Shown in pieces: positions 8,628 through 17,372 of a stretch of DNA of 64,000 nucleotides (the first letter of the stretch is position 1; each line of letters opens with the position of its first letter). The position numbers and the translations under genes are program-made. The notes beneath the pieces are model-generated. The model did no database searches. It was not told the DNA's origin and saw only the letters and a program-made list of their open reading frames with translations. Source of the stretch: Rhizosphaericola sp047606825 (GTDB lineage Bacteria; Bacteroidota; Bacteroidia; Chitinophagales; Chitinophagaceae). The DNA lies in contig JASGDY010000104.1 in the NCBI GenBank assembly GCA_047606825.1, positions 1 to 64,000 on the forward strand, given 5' to 3'.

Positions 8628-11294
8628 TTAAAAATCTAACTTCATAAAAAAGCGGATTCCATATTTTGGGATACCCGGATGGTCCAGATAAGTGAAACGT
8701 TGTATATAGTCCACGCGCAAAATCTTAAATATGTTGGCAATCCCGAATCCGCCTTCTGCATAAGGTTTGCCGTCCAGGGTAAAGGTGCTGGTCATGCCGT
8801 TTGTCGTTGGGAAACGCATCTGTTCAGGGTTTTTGTATGGGTCGTTTTCCGCCCTTACGCCGCCGTAAATGATTTTTCCCTCCACGACTTCACGCCAGTT
8901 CAGTTTTTTGAACAAGGGTATTTTGTTGAAAATGAACCCGTGGAAACTATGGTCTACGCTTAGGCTGACATAATGGTCGCTGACAAATTCCAGGAAGTTC
9001 ATCAAGTTGTACGATGACGCCTGGTAGGCGTATGTCTGGTTGGCGTGATGGACATACAGTAATGGGAACGGTAGTTTGCCGGAAGTGTACCCAGCGTCAA
9101 AGGTCACGTCCGAATAGCCCAACTGCGACAGATAAACGCGCTTGAAGATATTGAGGTTGAAATGGTTGTAGCTGTATTCGCCGCCAAACAGCCCCTTGAT
9201 GCCGCCAATGTACGAAAACTGGAAGACGGGGTACTGGTTGATGAGCGGTGCGCGGTAAAGTTTGCCTTGGTAAAAGTCTTCGTGTGGTGCGTAACGCAGC
9301 GTGACACCGATTTCGCTTGTCTTGATACCGTACAGAGTGTCGCCGCCTGCCGTGCCATTGGGCATGACATAGGCGATTGTACCTGCCGGTGTCTGCCGCC
9401 AGTATTTGAAATTACCCGCAATAGAGAAATGGTTTTCAAATTCTTTAACATAATCTATCCTTGCCAAAGAGTTGTACAGCCATTTGTCGTTGTTGCCGCG
9501 CTTGAAGGAGAGCAAAAGGTTGTCTTCCTGTACAAACTGCAATTCCTGTCCAGGGATTTTGGTTTCGCGCTGGAAGCTCGCGCGGATATAGTTCTGCGGG
9601 AATTTGTAGATGGAATTTTCGGTGAATGAATACGTGAAACTTCCAAAGTATTTGGGTTTGCGGTCCTTAAAGCCATAGGCGCCGTAGGTTTCAAAATAGA
9701 GTCGCTTGCTCAGGTTCTGCGTCGTCCTGCCACCAAAGCGCAGCCGGAAACCTTCCACTGGGTTGAAGCTGTAGAACGTACTGGCAGGTCCGATTTCAAA
9801 TTTGTTGTGGAATGCTTGCTTGTAGCCTCCTACGAACAAAGTAATCCAGTCCATTGTTCTCTTGAAAGAAGGCATATTGACGAGGGAGTCGATATTTTGG
9901 TACGTCTTGGATTCGGCCCTTGTCAGCGTATCGGTGCGGTGTCCGGTCCAGAAGGTATCGGGCTGATGCTCTGAATTGTTGGCATAAGAGACGGGTTCGC
10001 GTTTGAGTATGCTGTCTGGTATCGGTGTTCCGGTTTTGAAGTTGGCATAAGTGACGAAACGTTCCCCGAAGATACCTGTTCCTTTTTTCGTGACACTGAA
10101 GTCTCCGATGAGGTCGCTTTTGGACAGCATATACCTGTTGTCGGATTGTTTCTCGAAATCGAGGTTGATTTTCAGTTCACGCAGCCAGTTGATATTCATG
10201 GCCTGTGGTGCAAACATGGATACTTTCTGTACCGCATAGTGTCCATCGAGTGTGACGTACAGCGTGCCTCTGAACAGCAGGTCCTGCGGGTTGCGTGGCG
10301 TAAAATAGAGCTTGACTACTTTGATACCGTCAACTTCAACCGTGTCGCGGATATAATACATGTAAAAAGTGGGTGCAGCCCCGGCAATGGGGCTTAGGAA
10401 CTGGTTGGTAAACAGCATGATGTTGTTGTCATAGATGTTTACGTTTTGGTATAGACGTTTGAGGTAGGCGGTGACGCCTTTGGTGTCCACATACTCACCA
10501 AAATCCACCTTGTTCTGTCCTAGTATGACAGAGCGTTCTTTTTCGGGGTGTTTCTGGTAGTAATTGTTGGAATAGAGTTCCTCCAAGTACAGGGGTACGA
10601 GACCTTTTCCGGGAAACTTGGTCGTGTCTATGTTGTCAAGGAGAAATTTGTATTTCTGCAAAAATTTCTTCTGGGGAATTTTCTCAGAAAGGTTGCTGAT
10701 GGAGGCGACCATTTTTTCGTACTTGTCGTACTGGGCGTATTCATAGCTGCTCATCTGGTTTTCTTCCTTGTGTTCGATGACCTTGCGGATGAGCTCTACT
10801 GCCGGGTTGTTTTTGTTGCGGTATTTCTTTTTCTTGTCTATCACGGTGACACCTTGCAGGTTGGAGTTGCCTTCCAAAAGGCTAAACAGTCCGATGTCGA
10901 TACTGTCCGCATTGGGGTTAATCTCTATTGTCCTGGATTTGTACCCCACCAAGTCGACCGTCAGTTTGCGCTTGACCTCTGACTTGGGGATGCGCAGCCG
11001 GAAGAAGCCTGAGGAGTCGCTGCGGACACCGCGTCCTTTGTCAAAGTAGATGGTGGCGTCGGCCAGTGGCGTGCTGGAACTGGAATCCACGATATTGCCG
11101 TAGATGACGATATTGGATTCTTGTGCGGCGCTCCTGTTGCTGCACAACAAGGAAAATGCCGCTATGGTGAGGCCGATGTATAGGTTAAAACGCTGGTATA
11201 TTCGTTCCCGTATCGTCTCTCGAAGGGGGCTTTGCGGGAAGAAGTTCACTATTTCAGGCCTTGAGATGAATAAATTGCGATGTTGATGTTTCAT
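8628..11294 (-). CDS. DUF5686/carboxypeptidase-regulatory-like outer membrane protein
   Basis: 888 aa from the ATG at 11294, which overlaps the stop of the preceding GtrA gene as ATGA, a 4-nt overlap typical of coupled translation; this favours it over the open frame further upstream. After an N-terminal hydrophobic segment ending near SAAQ comes a carboxypeptidase-like regulatory beta-sandwich (VYGNIVDSSSSTPLADATIY). A long DUF5686-type region and a C-terminal half rich in alternating aromatic strands follow, ending FFMKLDF, the terminal-Phe pattern of outer-membrane barrels. The function of DUF5686 proteins is unknown. Its place in a lipid operon suggests a role in envelope lipid traffic or assembly, which is inference only. 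Confidence 0.82.
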   Translation of the reverse strand: MKHQHRNLFISRPEIVNFFPQSPLRETIRERIYQRFNLYIGLTIAAFSLLCSNRSAAQESNIVIYGNIVDSSSSTPLADATIYFDKGRGVRSDSSGFFRLRIPKSEVKRKLTVDLVGYKSRTIEINPNADSIDIGLFSLLEGNSNLQGVTVIDKKKKYRNKNNPAVELIRKVIEHKEENQMSSYEYAQYDKYEKMVASISNLSEKIPQKKFLQKYKFLLDNIDTTKFPGKGLVPLYLEELYSNNYYQKHPEKERSVILGQNKVDFGEYVDTKGVTAYLKRLYQNVNIYDNNIMLFTNQFLSPIAGAAPTFYMYYIRDTVEVDGIKVVKLYFTPRNPQDLLFRGTLYVTLDGHYAVQKVSMFAPQAMNINWLRELKINLDFEKQSDNRYMLSKSDLIGDFSVTKKGTGIFGERFVTYANFKTGTPIPDSILKREPVSYANNSEHQPDTFWTGHRTDTLTRAESKTYQNIDSLVNMPSFKRTMDWITLFVGGYKQAFHNKFEIGPASTFYSFNPVEGFRLRFGGRTTQNLSKRLYFETYGAYGFKDRKPKYFGSFTYSFTENSIYKFPQNYIRASFQRETKIPGQELQFVQEDNLLLSFKRGNNDKWLYNSLARIDYVKEFENHFSIAGNFKYWRQTPAGTIAYVMPNGTAGGDTLYGIKTSEIGVTLRYAPHEDFYQGKLYRAPLINQYPVFQFSYIGGIKGLFGGEYSYNHFNLNIFKRVYLSQLGYSDVTFDAGYTSGKLPFPLLYVHHANQTYAYQASSYNLMNFLEFVSDHYVSLSVDHSFHGFIFNKIPLFKKLNWREVVEGKIIYGGVRAENDPYKNPEQMRFPTTNGMTSTFTLDGKPYAEGGFGIANIFKILRVDYIQRFTYLDHPGIPKYGIRFFMKLDF

Positions 11295-11713
11295 ACTGAT
11301 TTTTCCTGCCTCTCCGTCTTGAACACAACGTTTTTCTGAAGTAAATAATTGTAAAAGAATCCGACCAAAAGGCTTACGGTGACTTTGCCCAGGATTTTTT
11401 CCCACCGTAGTACCTCGACCAATAGATAGATGCCTCCCGCGTTCAACAATAAACTACCAATCCATACAAAAGCATATTTCATGCCTTGTTTGGAGGCTGT
11501 TTCCTTATCTGCGCCCGAAAAAACATAATTTCTGTTAATTAGAAAATTGATAACACCCCCGCTGACGTTGCCGAGCATATTGGCCACCACCACATAGAGT
11601 CCCAATACCCTACCGCAGATGACAAAAACGGTAAAGTCTATGGCTGACGCAATTAAAGAAGACGCTTGCGCCTTCAGAAATTGGACGATATTTTTTTGGG
11701 AGGGTATTTTCAT
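11291..11713 (-). CDS. GtrA family four-helix membrane protein
   Basis: 140 aa from the ATG at 11713. An upstream TTG at 11749 is in frame but extends the protein beyond the family norm. Four membrane helices and the motifs FLKAQASSLIASAIDF and NFLINRNYVF fit GtrA. GtrA proteins are thought to help flip polyprenyl-linked sugars or otherwise support glycosylation of envelope lipids. Its neighbours here all act on lipids, so it may flip or organise a lipid precursor. It is translationally coupled to the DUF5686 gene. Confidence 0.82.
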   Translation of the reverse strand: MKIPSQKNIVQFLKAQASSLIASAIDFTVFVICGRVLGLYVVVANMLGNVSGGVINFLINRNYVFSGADKETASKQGMKYAFVWIGSLLLNAGGIYLLVEVLRWEKILGKVTVSLLVGFFYNYLLQKNVVFKTERQEKSV

Positions 11714-11781
11714 CCAGAATGTTCTATCCACGGTTCGACGAAAGAGCAAAATACGTCAAAGTTTTTGGATTAAACAATTGT

Positions 11782-12228
11782 TTAATCCAAAAACTTTAGA
11801 GCGACGACGAGTTGGAGGATTATCAGTCCGTAAACGCCAGCCAGCAAATCGTCCATCATCACACCCCAACCTTTGGGCAAGCGCTCCATTTTGCGTATGC
11901 CCAACGGCTTTGCGATGTCAAAAAAGCGGAATAGGGTAAATCCAATCAATACGTAGTACCATCTTACAGGGCTGTTGACCAACGTGAGCGCGACGCCCGC
12001 CACCTCGTCGATGACGACCTTGCTGCTGTCCTTGCCCCAGTCATTTTCCACGATATTGGCGACCCAGATACCAAGTATAGTGATGAGCAGCAATGTAGTG
12101 ATTTGAAAACTGACATTGGGATTATTGACTTGCAGGCAATACCAAACGATGCACCAGACTGCCGCGGCAATCGTGCCGCCGCCTTTGATGTATCCGATGC
12201 CGCCGACGCTCGCGATAAGTTTGACCAT
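11782..12228 (-). CDS. PgpA-type phosphatidylglycerophosphatase, candidate phosphatidylinositol-phosphate phosphatase
   Basis: 148 aa, membrane-embedded. Diagnostic PgpA motifs are present: VVIDEVAGVALTL, FRFFDIAKPLGIR and GVMMDDLLAGVY, with acidic metal ligands in the IDE and MDD blocks. PgpA removes the phosphate from phosphatidylglycerol phosphate. In Bacteroides a PgpA-like protein sits in the inositol-lipid cluster and is proposed to dephosphorylate phosphatidylinositol phosphate. As first gene of this operon, with a CDP-alcohol phosphatidyltransferase and an AUR1-like enzyme downstream, the same role is plausible. If it is the cell's only PgpA, the housekeeping function is equally possible. 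Confidence 0.88.
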   Translation of the reverse strand: MVKLIASVGGIGYIKGGGTIAAAVWCIVWYCLQVNNPNVSFQITTLLLITILGIWVANIVENDWGKDSSKVVIDEVAGVALTLVNSPVRWYYVLIGFTLFRFFDIAKPLGIRKMERLPKGWGVMMDDLLAGVYGLIILQLVVALKFLD

Positions 12229-12235
12229 GGTAATG

Positions 12236-12243
12236 CAAAAGTA
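12236..12243 (-). promoter_or_regulatory. -7 box of the lipid operon promoter
   Basis: On the minus strand TACTTTTG matches TAnnTTTG, 7 nt upstream of the ATG at 12228. The transcript would have almost no leader. No clear -33 TTG at the usual spacing was seen. Confidence 0.45.
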
Positions 12244-12547
12244 GAACTTAGGAATTTAGGGTATTGTTAATTTAGGATAGTTTTCAACTATTTAGACGAT
12301 TCAAATATATTGATGATAAAATGATGAAAATTATTAAGAATTATCTCAGATTAACAATACCGAATTTAGAACTTAGAAGGAAAGACTGAGTCGGAAATGC
12401 TGAAAGTTGAAAGTCCGGAATACCTTGCATAACATAAGGTTTTAGCTTCCGGCAGATGCCTGTCTTTCGGCCTTGAACTGACCGCTGACTACGGGTGACT
12501 GTTCGCCACACGGTTAAAACCGTGGGCTATTCACTATCTTTGCCGCC
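12244..12547. other. Intergenic DNA between divergent promoters
   Basis: No gene found. AT-rich near 12300-12360. A short palindrome CACGGTT-AA-AACCGTG lies at 12509-12524. TATCTTTG at 12535-12542 is a good -7 box for the nitroreductase gene, ending 5 nt before its ATG. Confidence 0.5.
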
Positions 12548-13129
12548 ATGAACAATTTTAGTACGATAGCGGCTTGTATCCGTGAACGGAGAACAACCAA
12601 GCCAATGGTGATGACAGGCGTGAGGATTCCAGACGGTACCATACGACAGCTCTTGGAATTAGCCGATTGGGCACCGACGCATGCATTGACTGAACCTTGG
12701 CGTTTTGTCGTGTATTCCGGTGACGCGGTGCGGACGTTTGCGGAGACGCAGGCCGAACTATATAAACAGCACACGCCGAAAGATAAATTCAAGGAACTCA
12801 CTTACGATAAAATCCGCACCAACTGTGACAAGGTTTCCCACAATATCCTTGCGTACATGCGGCGCGGCAGCAATCCCAATATCCCGGTTTTGGAAGAGGT
12901 ATGCGCGACGGCGGCGGCTGTCCAGAACCTGCTGTTGGGTGCTTCCGCGGCTGGTATCGCGGCTCTTTGGAGTACGGGAGGCATTACGCTTTCGCCGATA
13001 TTGAAACAATATCTGCAACTGAGAGAGGAAGACCAGGTCATTGGACAAATCTATCTCGGTTATGCCGATTCCCCGCGGGAAGGTTCGAGGAACATTCCTT
13101 TGGAAGAAAAAGTGAAATGGGTAAAATAG
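12548..13129 (+). CDS. Nitroreductase family FMN oxidoreductase
   Basis: 193 aa, cytoplasmic. The N-terminal motif IRERRTTKPM and ADWAPTHALTEPWRF are FMN-contacting segments of the YdjA-like short nitroreductases, and the C-terminal block has GASAAGIAALWSTGG. The family reduces nitro compounds, quinones or flavins with NAD(P)H as a dimer. The physiological substrate is unknown. Divergent from the lipid operon; a -7 box (TATCTTTG) ends 5 nt before the ATG, so the transcript is nearly leaderless. Confidence 0.88.
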   Translation: MNNFSTIAACIRERRTTKPMVMTGVRIPDGTIRQLLELADWAPTHALTEPWRFVVYSGDAVRTFAETQAELYKQHTPKDKFKELTYDKIRTNCDKVSHNILAYMRRGSNPNIPVLEEVCATAAAVQNLLLGASAAGIAALWSTGGITLSPILKQYLQLREEDQVIGQIYLGYADSPREGSRNIPLEEKVKWVK

Positions 13130-13241
13130 GTGGCTAAGACAAAGTAAAAAGGCAAAAACAAAAAGCATTCAGAATTATATGGAGCATTCAGCGTAGCGCT
13201 CTCAAATCTCAATTCTCAAATCTTGATTCTCAATTAAAATC

Positions 13242-13814
13242 ATGGTAACAGGTAAAATCATTTTATTGACAGCTCCGTCCGGCGCCGGCAAGTCGTCCAT
13301 CGCGTACTATCTGTTGGAAAATAACGAATGGCTGGCATTCTCGGTCTCTGCCGCGACGAGGGAGCGCAGGAAAGGCGAGATAGAAGGTGTCCATTACTAT
13401 TTCATCACGCCCGAGGATTTTCGCGAAAAAGTAAAAAACAACGAATTTCTCGAATGGGAAATGGTCTATAAAGACAACTATTACGGTACGCTCCGTTCCG
13501 AAATCCAGAGAATATGGTCCGAAGGTAAAACACCTTTGCTGGACATCGACGTCAAGGGAGCTATCCATATCGAACAGGAATTTCCCACCAACACTTTGTC
13601 CATCTTCATAGAACCGCCGTCGATTGAAGTCCTGGAGGAACGCTTGCGGAAACGTGGTACCGAAACGGAGGAAAAAATTCGTACCCGCATGAACAAGGCG
13701 GCCTACGAAATCTCCCTGAAGGATTCCTTTGACCTTGTCATCCTCAACGATGACCTGGACAAAGCCTGTATCGAGGCGGAAAAGGCTGTTACCCAATTTG
13801 TAAAACAGGCTTGA
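13242..13814 (+). CDS. gmk: Guanylate kinase
   Basis: 190 aa, the usual length. P-loop APSGAGKSS at residues 11-19, then the GMP-binding block SVSAATRERRKGEIEGVHYYF and the segment WEMVYKDNYYG typical of Gmk. Converts GMP and ATP to GDP and ADP in nucleotide metabolism. The start at 13242 gives the standard short N-terminus (MVTGKIILLTAPSGAGKSS). It lies 112 nt after the nitroreductase and 126 nt before bshA, so it may have its own promoter in a region of repeated short tracts (TCTCAATTCTCAAATCTTG). Confidence 0.97.
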   Translation: MVTGKIILLTAPSGAGKSSIAYYLLENNEWLAFSVSAATRERRKGEIEGVHYYFITPEDFREKVKNNEFLEWEMVYKDNYYGTLRSEIQRIWSEGKTPLLDIDVKGAIHIEQEFPTNTLSIFIEPPSIEVLEERLRKRGTETEEKIRTRMNKAAYEISLKDSFDLVILNDDLDKACIEAEKAVTQFVKQA

Positions 13815-13940
13815 TGCTTGTTGTGGTGTTTATTGTTTATTTGAACGTTAAGATGATCGCGGGTGTTGTCACCAACAGTTTCAGTAAACGATATCGATTC
13901 AGCGTTAAGTATTTTTACTTTTACCTTTTTACTTTTTATT

Positions 13941-15089
13941 ATGCGTATAGGTATTGTTTGTTACCCGACATTTGGTGGTAGCGGTGTGTTGGCGACCGAG
14001 TTGGGAAAGGCATTGGCGATGAAAGGCCATGAGATACATTTCATCACGTACCGCCAGCCCGTAAGGCTAAATCTGTTTAGTGCCAATATATTTTACCACG
14101 AAGTACCGGTGCCGGATTATCCGCTTTTTGATTTTCCGCCATACGAACTAGCGTTGGCCAGCACGTTGGTAGACGTTATCAAAAACCATCAGCTGGACTT
14201 GATGCATGTGCATTACGCCATTCCGCACGCGTCCGCCGCATACATGGCGCAACAGATTGCCCAAAAAACACTGGACACATACGTCCCGTTCATAACAACG
14301 CTGCACGGAACGGATATCACACTCGTGGGCAAGGACAAAACATACGAACCTGTCGTTACGTTTTCGCTCAATGAAAGCGATGCGGTTACGGCAGTTTCCA
14401 ACAACCTGAAAACGGAAACGTTAAAGTTTTTCCCCGTCGAAAAGGACATTGAAGTCATCTACAATTTTGTGGACATACAGCGTTTCAACAAGCGTCCGGT
14501 CGAGGCTTTCCGCAAAGTCATCGCACCCAATGGGGAAAGGATATTGGTACACGCGTCCAATTTCCGGCCAGTCAAGCGCGTGGACGATATCATCAAGATT
14601 TTTGCAAAGTTGAAGGAACGCCTCCCTGTCAAGCTGCTGATGGTCGGTGACGGTCCGGAACGGCAAGGCTGTGAAGACCTGGCAAGGCAACTCGGTGTCT
14701 GCGATGCCATCCGCTTCCTTGGCAAGCAGGAACAGATTGAGGAAATCATGGCCATTTCCGACTTGTTTGTCTTGCCTTCCCAATACGAAAGTTTTGGCTT
14801 GGCGGCACTGGAGGCGATGGCTGCGCACGTACCTGTCCTAAGTACCAATGCTGGTGGTCTTCCGGAAATCAATATTCCTGGAAAGACGGGTTATATGTTT
14901 GATATTGGCGACGTGGACATGGCGGTGCAACATGCCTACGACATATTGAAGGATGAAGATACCTTGGACAAGTTCCGTGAAAACGCATTCAGGCAGGCGC
15001 AGGATTTTGACCTCAACAATATCGTTCCAGTGTATGAACATCTTTATTCGGAGCTGCTTAAAAAGGTGGATAGCCAATATTTCTTTTAA
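13941..15089 (+). CDS. bshA: N-acetyl-alpha-D-glucosaminyl L-malate synthase (bacillithiol pathway)
   Basis: 382 aa GT4-type glycosyltransferase. The start at 13941 gives MRIGIVCYPTFGGSGVLATE, the canonical BshA N-terminus with its glycine-rich sugar-nucleotide loop. Further motifs are LHGTDITLVG, a GT-B linker, and PSQYESFGLAALEAMA, the E-x7-E nucleotide-sugar region. It transfers GlcNAc from UDP-GlcNAc to L-malate, the first step of bacillithiol synthesis, a low-molecular-weight thiol used by many Bacteroidota. No bshB or bshC is present here. The last 35 codons are duplicated as a scrap 650 bp downstream (15741-15851), separated by the kinase-like gene. Confidence 0.95.
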   Translation: MRIGIVCYPTFGGSGVLATELGKALAMKGHEIHFITYRQPVRLNLFSANIFYHEVPVPDYPLFDFPPYELALASTLVDVIKNHQLDLMHVHYAIPHASAAYMAQQIAQKTLDTYVPFITTLHGTDITLVGKDKTYEPVVTFSLNESDAVTAVSNNLKTETLKFFPVEKDIEVIYNFVDIQRFNKRPVEAFRKVIAPNGERILVHASNFRPVKRVDDIIKIFAKLKERLPVKLLMVGDGPERQGCEDLARQLGVCDAIRFLGKQEQIEEIMAISDLFVLPSQYESFGLAALEAMAAHVPVLSTNAGGLPEINIPGKTGYMFDIGDVDMAVQHAYDILKDEDTLDKFRENAFRQAQDFDLNNIVPVYEHLYSELLKKVDSQYFF

Positions 15090-15101
15090 CTTTACGGCAG
15101 C

Positions 15102-15620
15102 ATGAAATATCCACGTCTATTGTCATCGGGAGCTAACAATAAAGTGATTGTCTTGAACGAAGCAGAAGTAGGCAAATTGTTTGTTGGCGATTCGCGTTCG
15201 GACATGGGTTCCGAAGCGGAGAAAATGCGCTATGCCAATAGTATCAATAGCCTCGTCGTAACATTTAAACGAATGGAATACAACGATGAACTGCAAGCCG
15301 AGATGTTGGTCATGGAACGTATTTACCCGATTGATTTTCGTGCTTATGAGGTTGAAAAAAGACAGTTGTGGTTAGATGTTTTTACGGACGAAATCGTCCA
15401 ATTACACAAGGCTGGTTTTGTGCACCGAGACATCAAACGCCCATCCAATATAGGCGGGGAAGCCTATGACAATATATTACTTACCACACAAGGTCTACGG
15501 CTGATAGACGTGGGCATCTCGGCAATAAAAGAAAAAGTTGACGACAAGATATTTTGTAAATACGTCCAAACAGAACAGGACGAACTCAAGGAATTTGCGG
15601 AATATTTTTTAAATAGATGA
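15102..15620 (+). CDS. Minimal protein-kinase-like protein of unknown role
   Basis: 172 aa. I do not recognise a named family, but the kinase landmarks line up: VGKLF with candidate lysine K25, SEAEK with candidate alpha-C glutamate E38/E40, VHRDIK (H108-R109-D110), YDNILLT (N123) and LRLIDVG with D136 in the DFG position. The glycine loop is poor (LLSSGANNKVIVL), and at 172 aa it is much shorter than a standard kinase domain. An insertion between HRDIK and N123 (RPSNIGGEAY) is unusual. It starts 12 nt after bshA and is followed by a duplicated bshA tail, suggesting it arrived by recombination at this locus. A small-molecule kinase or a pseudokinase is as likely as a protein kinase. Confidence 0.6.
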   Translation: MKYPRLLSSGANNKVIVLNEAEVGKLFVGDSRSDMGSEAEKMRYANSINSLVVTFKRMEYNDELQAEMLVMERIYPIDFRAYEVEKRQLWLDVFTDEIVQLHKAGFVHRDIKRPSNIGGEAYDNILLTTQGLRLIDVGISAIKEKVDDKIFCKYVQTEQDELKEFAEYFLNR

Positions 15621-15740
15621 TAACTGCTATCCGTCTGAGTCTTCACTGACCGAAATAAATGGTTAATCGTTGCAATGCTAATCAAGGGTTGAATAATATG
15701 TCGTTCGGGAGGTGCTTCGGGACATTCCCCAACAGCGTAA

Positions 15741-15851
15741 GACGAGGAATCCTGGGCAGGTTCCGTGAAAACGCATTCGGGCAGGCGCAGGATTTTGACC
15801 TCAACAATATCATCGTTCCGGTGTATGGGCATCTATACACCTCGGTATTAA
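15741..15851 (+). pseudogene. Duplicated 3' fragment of bshA
   Basis: The DNA and its translation FRENAFGQAQDFDLNNI repeat the end of bshA (FRENAFRQAQDFDLNNI, nucleotides about 14956-15065), with scattered substitutions and one extra codon. There is no start and no upstream bshA sequence, so it cannot make a protein. It marks a recombination event that left the kinase-like gene between two copies of the bshA tail. Confidence 0.85.
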
Positions 15852-15890
15852 GTAAAAAGACAAAAGTAAAAAATGTACCCCCTGGCATGA

Positions 15891-17192
15891 TTAATAATGC
15901 GCAAAATCCTTGTCGTAATCGCCCAGTATGCGCTCCATCGGAGGGTTGTAATAGCCATATTTCAAATTCGGAAATTCTTCCTGTATCGCCTCCAAAACCT
16001 GCTTGACACCCCCAAATTCACCGGTTTCCGTCATGCCTATCTGGCCGAGATACCAGTCGGGGTCGATGTTGAAGTTGCGCCATTGTATCATGTTCAAGTC
16101 CGTTTCGCGTATGAGCGTGCGCAGTGCTTCATATTCTGCGTCGGTATCCGTCATTCCCGGAAATACAAAATAGTTGATGCTCGCCCATTTGTCGAAACTG
16201 CGCACGACTTTTAAGCTTTCCACGATGTCCTCGAACTGGTAGTTGTTGGGACGGTAATAGGCGGTGTAGATATGTTTTTGCGCAGAGTTAAGGCTCACGC
16301 GGATGCTGTCGAGACCTGCTTCGCAGAGTTTGCGTACAGCGTCCGGTTTGGAGCCGTTGGTATTGATGTTGATGCTGCCTTTGTCGGTCCGTAGGCGCAT
16401 TTCGATGATGGATGCGCGGATGGTTTCCCACATCAGCAAGGGTTCGCCCTCGCAGCCTTGCCCGAAACTCACGACGGGAAACGGCGCATTTTCCAAATGT
16501 GGAACGGTAAACTCGATGATTTCGTCCGCCGTAGGTTTGAATGTCAGGCGATCCTGCGTACTGACGATGGTTTCTTCCTCCGGCTGGAAAGAGATGCAGC
16601 CGATGCAGTTGGCATTGCAGGCAGGAGAGGAGGGAATGGGACATTCCCAGCGACCCAAGGCAAAATTGCGTGCTGCCGGACATTCATAAGTGTCGGCACA
16701 GTTGTGCATCAAGTGCTGTATCAGTCTGTTGTGCGGATATTTTTCTTTGAGGTAGGCAGAGCCGGATTGGACTTTTGTCGTGTCATAACCAGCGCATTCC
16801 TGGCGGATGTCCTGTTCGATACGCACGGCAGGGACGTAATATTTGTCATTATGCCAACCCGCGGCCGTGTAGCAAAACAAAGGCAATGTCGGTGCATCTT
16901 CGTTAGTTTCATAAGCTGCCAGGAAAAGTCCTGTGTGTGCCGGCGGAATAAATGCTGCGACCGCCCAGCCTTCCATACACAGGCGGATCTCGCCCGTGTG
17001 TACGTCGATGCCGATGCCACGGCGACCCGGAAGTTCGTACAGGTTACCACCGTCCGGCAACTCAATCCAGTCGTCGAGGGGAATCTCAAACGCGTCCCAA
17101 CCCTCGCGGCCAGCCGTGTACAGCGTCTTGTCCTCAAAAATATTTCCGTTGCCGTCCGAATACATCAGATAGGGCGAATGTGCTAAATTCAT
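15891..17192 (-). CDS. Radical SAM protein of unknown function
   Basis: 433 aa. The 4Fe-4S/SAM motif CNANCIGC places the cluster cysteines at C192, C196 and C199; SFGQGCEGEPLL and INTNGSKP are typical later radical SAM segments. The first 190 residues form an extra N-terminal region with several cysteines (C165, C171, C184) that could bind a second cluster or zinc. Nothing nearby is an obvious peptide or cofactor substrate, so the reaction cannot be named. A -7 box TACCTTTG ends 4 nt before the ATG, implying a nearly leaderless mRNA. Confidence 0.85.
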   Translation of the reverse strand: MNLAHSPYLMYSDGNGNIFEDKTLYTAGREGWDAFEIPLDDWIELPDGGNLYELPGRRGIGIDVHTGEIRLCMEGWAVAAFIPPAHTGLFLAAYETNEDAPTLPLFCYTAAGWHNDKYYVPAVRIEQDIRQECAGYDTTKVQSGSAYLKEKYPHNRLIQHLMHNCADTYECPAARNFALGRWECPIPSSPACNANCIGCISFQPEEETIVSTQDRLTFKPTADEIIEFTVPHLENAPFPVVSFGQGCEGEPLLMWETIRASIIEMRLRTDKGSININTNGSKPDAVRKLCEAGLDSIRVSLNSAQKHIYTAYYRPNNYQFEDIVESLKVVRSFDKWASINYFVFPGMTDTDAEYEALRTLIRETDLNMIQWRNFNIDPDWYLGQIGMTETGEFGGVKQVLEAIQEEFPNLKYGYYNPPMERILGDYDKDFAHY

Positions 17193-17196
17193 CCTG

Positions 17197-17204
17197 CAAA
17201 GGTA
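17197..17204 (-). promoter_or_regulatory. -7 box for the radical SAM gene
   Basis: TACCTTTG on the minus strand, a perfect TAnnTTTG match, ending 4 nt from the ATG at 17192. It also fixes the start codon, since an upstream start would lie outside the transcript. Confidence 0.5.
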
Positions 17205-17253
17205 ACAGCAGTATTTTGTTTTTGGAAATGGGAGTGTTTAGGAAAAGAATTAT

Positions 17254-17372
17254 AAGCTGTTTGAGTTATTTATTTTCTTCTCCTCCGCTCTTCAGGATTT
17301 GTAATCCAGAAGCCGTATCGGCGGATTTGCAATCCGCAAACAGCAGTGCATTGCAAATCCCGAACAGCGCAA
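17254..17372. repeat. Two abutting dispersed repeats: AAGCTGTTTGAG unit and multi-hairpin GGATTTGTAATCC unit
   Basis: 17254-17284 carries AAGCTGTTTGAGTTATTTAT followed by TTTCTTCTCC, matching the minus strand at 26275-26302. 17285-17372 is a string of small palindromes (CAGGATTTGTAATCC, GCGGATTTGCAATCCGC, TTGCAAATCCCGAA). It is the same element as 22307-22422 but lacks an internal segment of about 27 bp lying between two copies of ATTGCAAAT. No coding potential. Confidence 0.75.
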
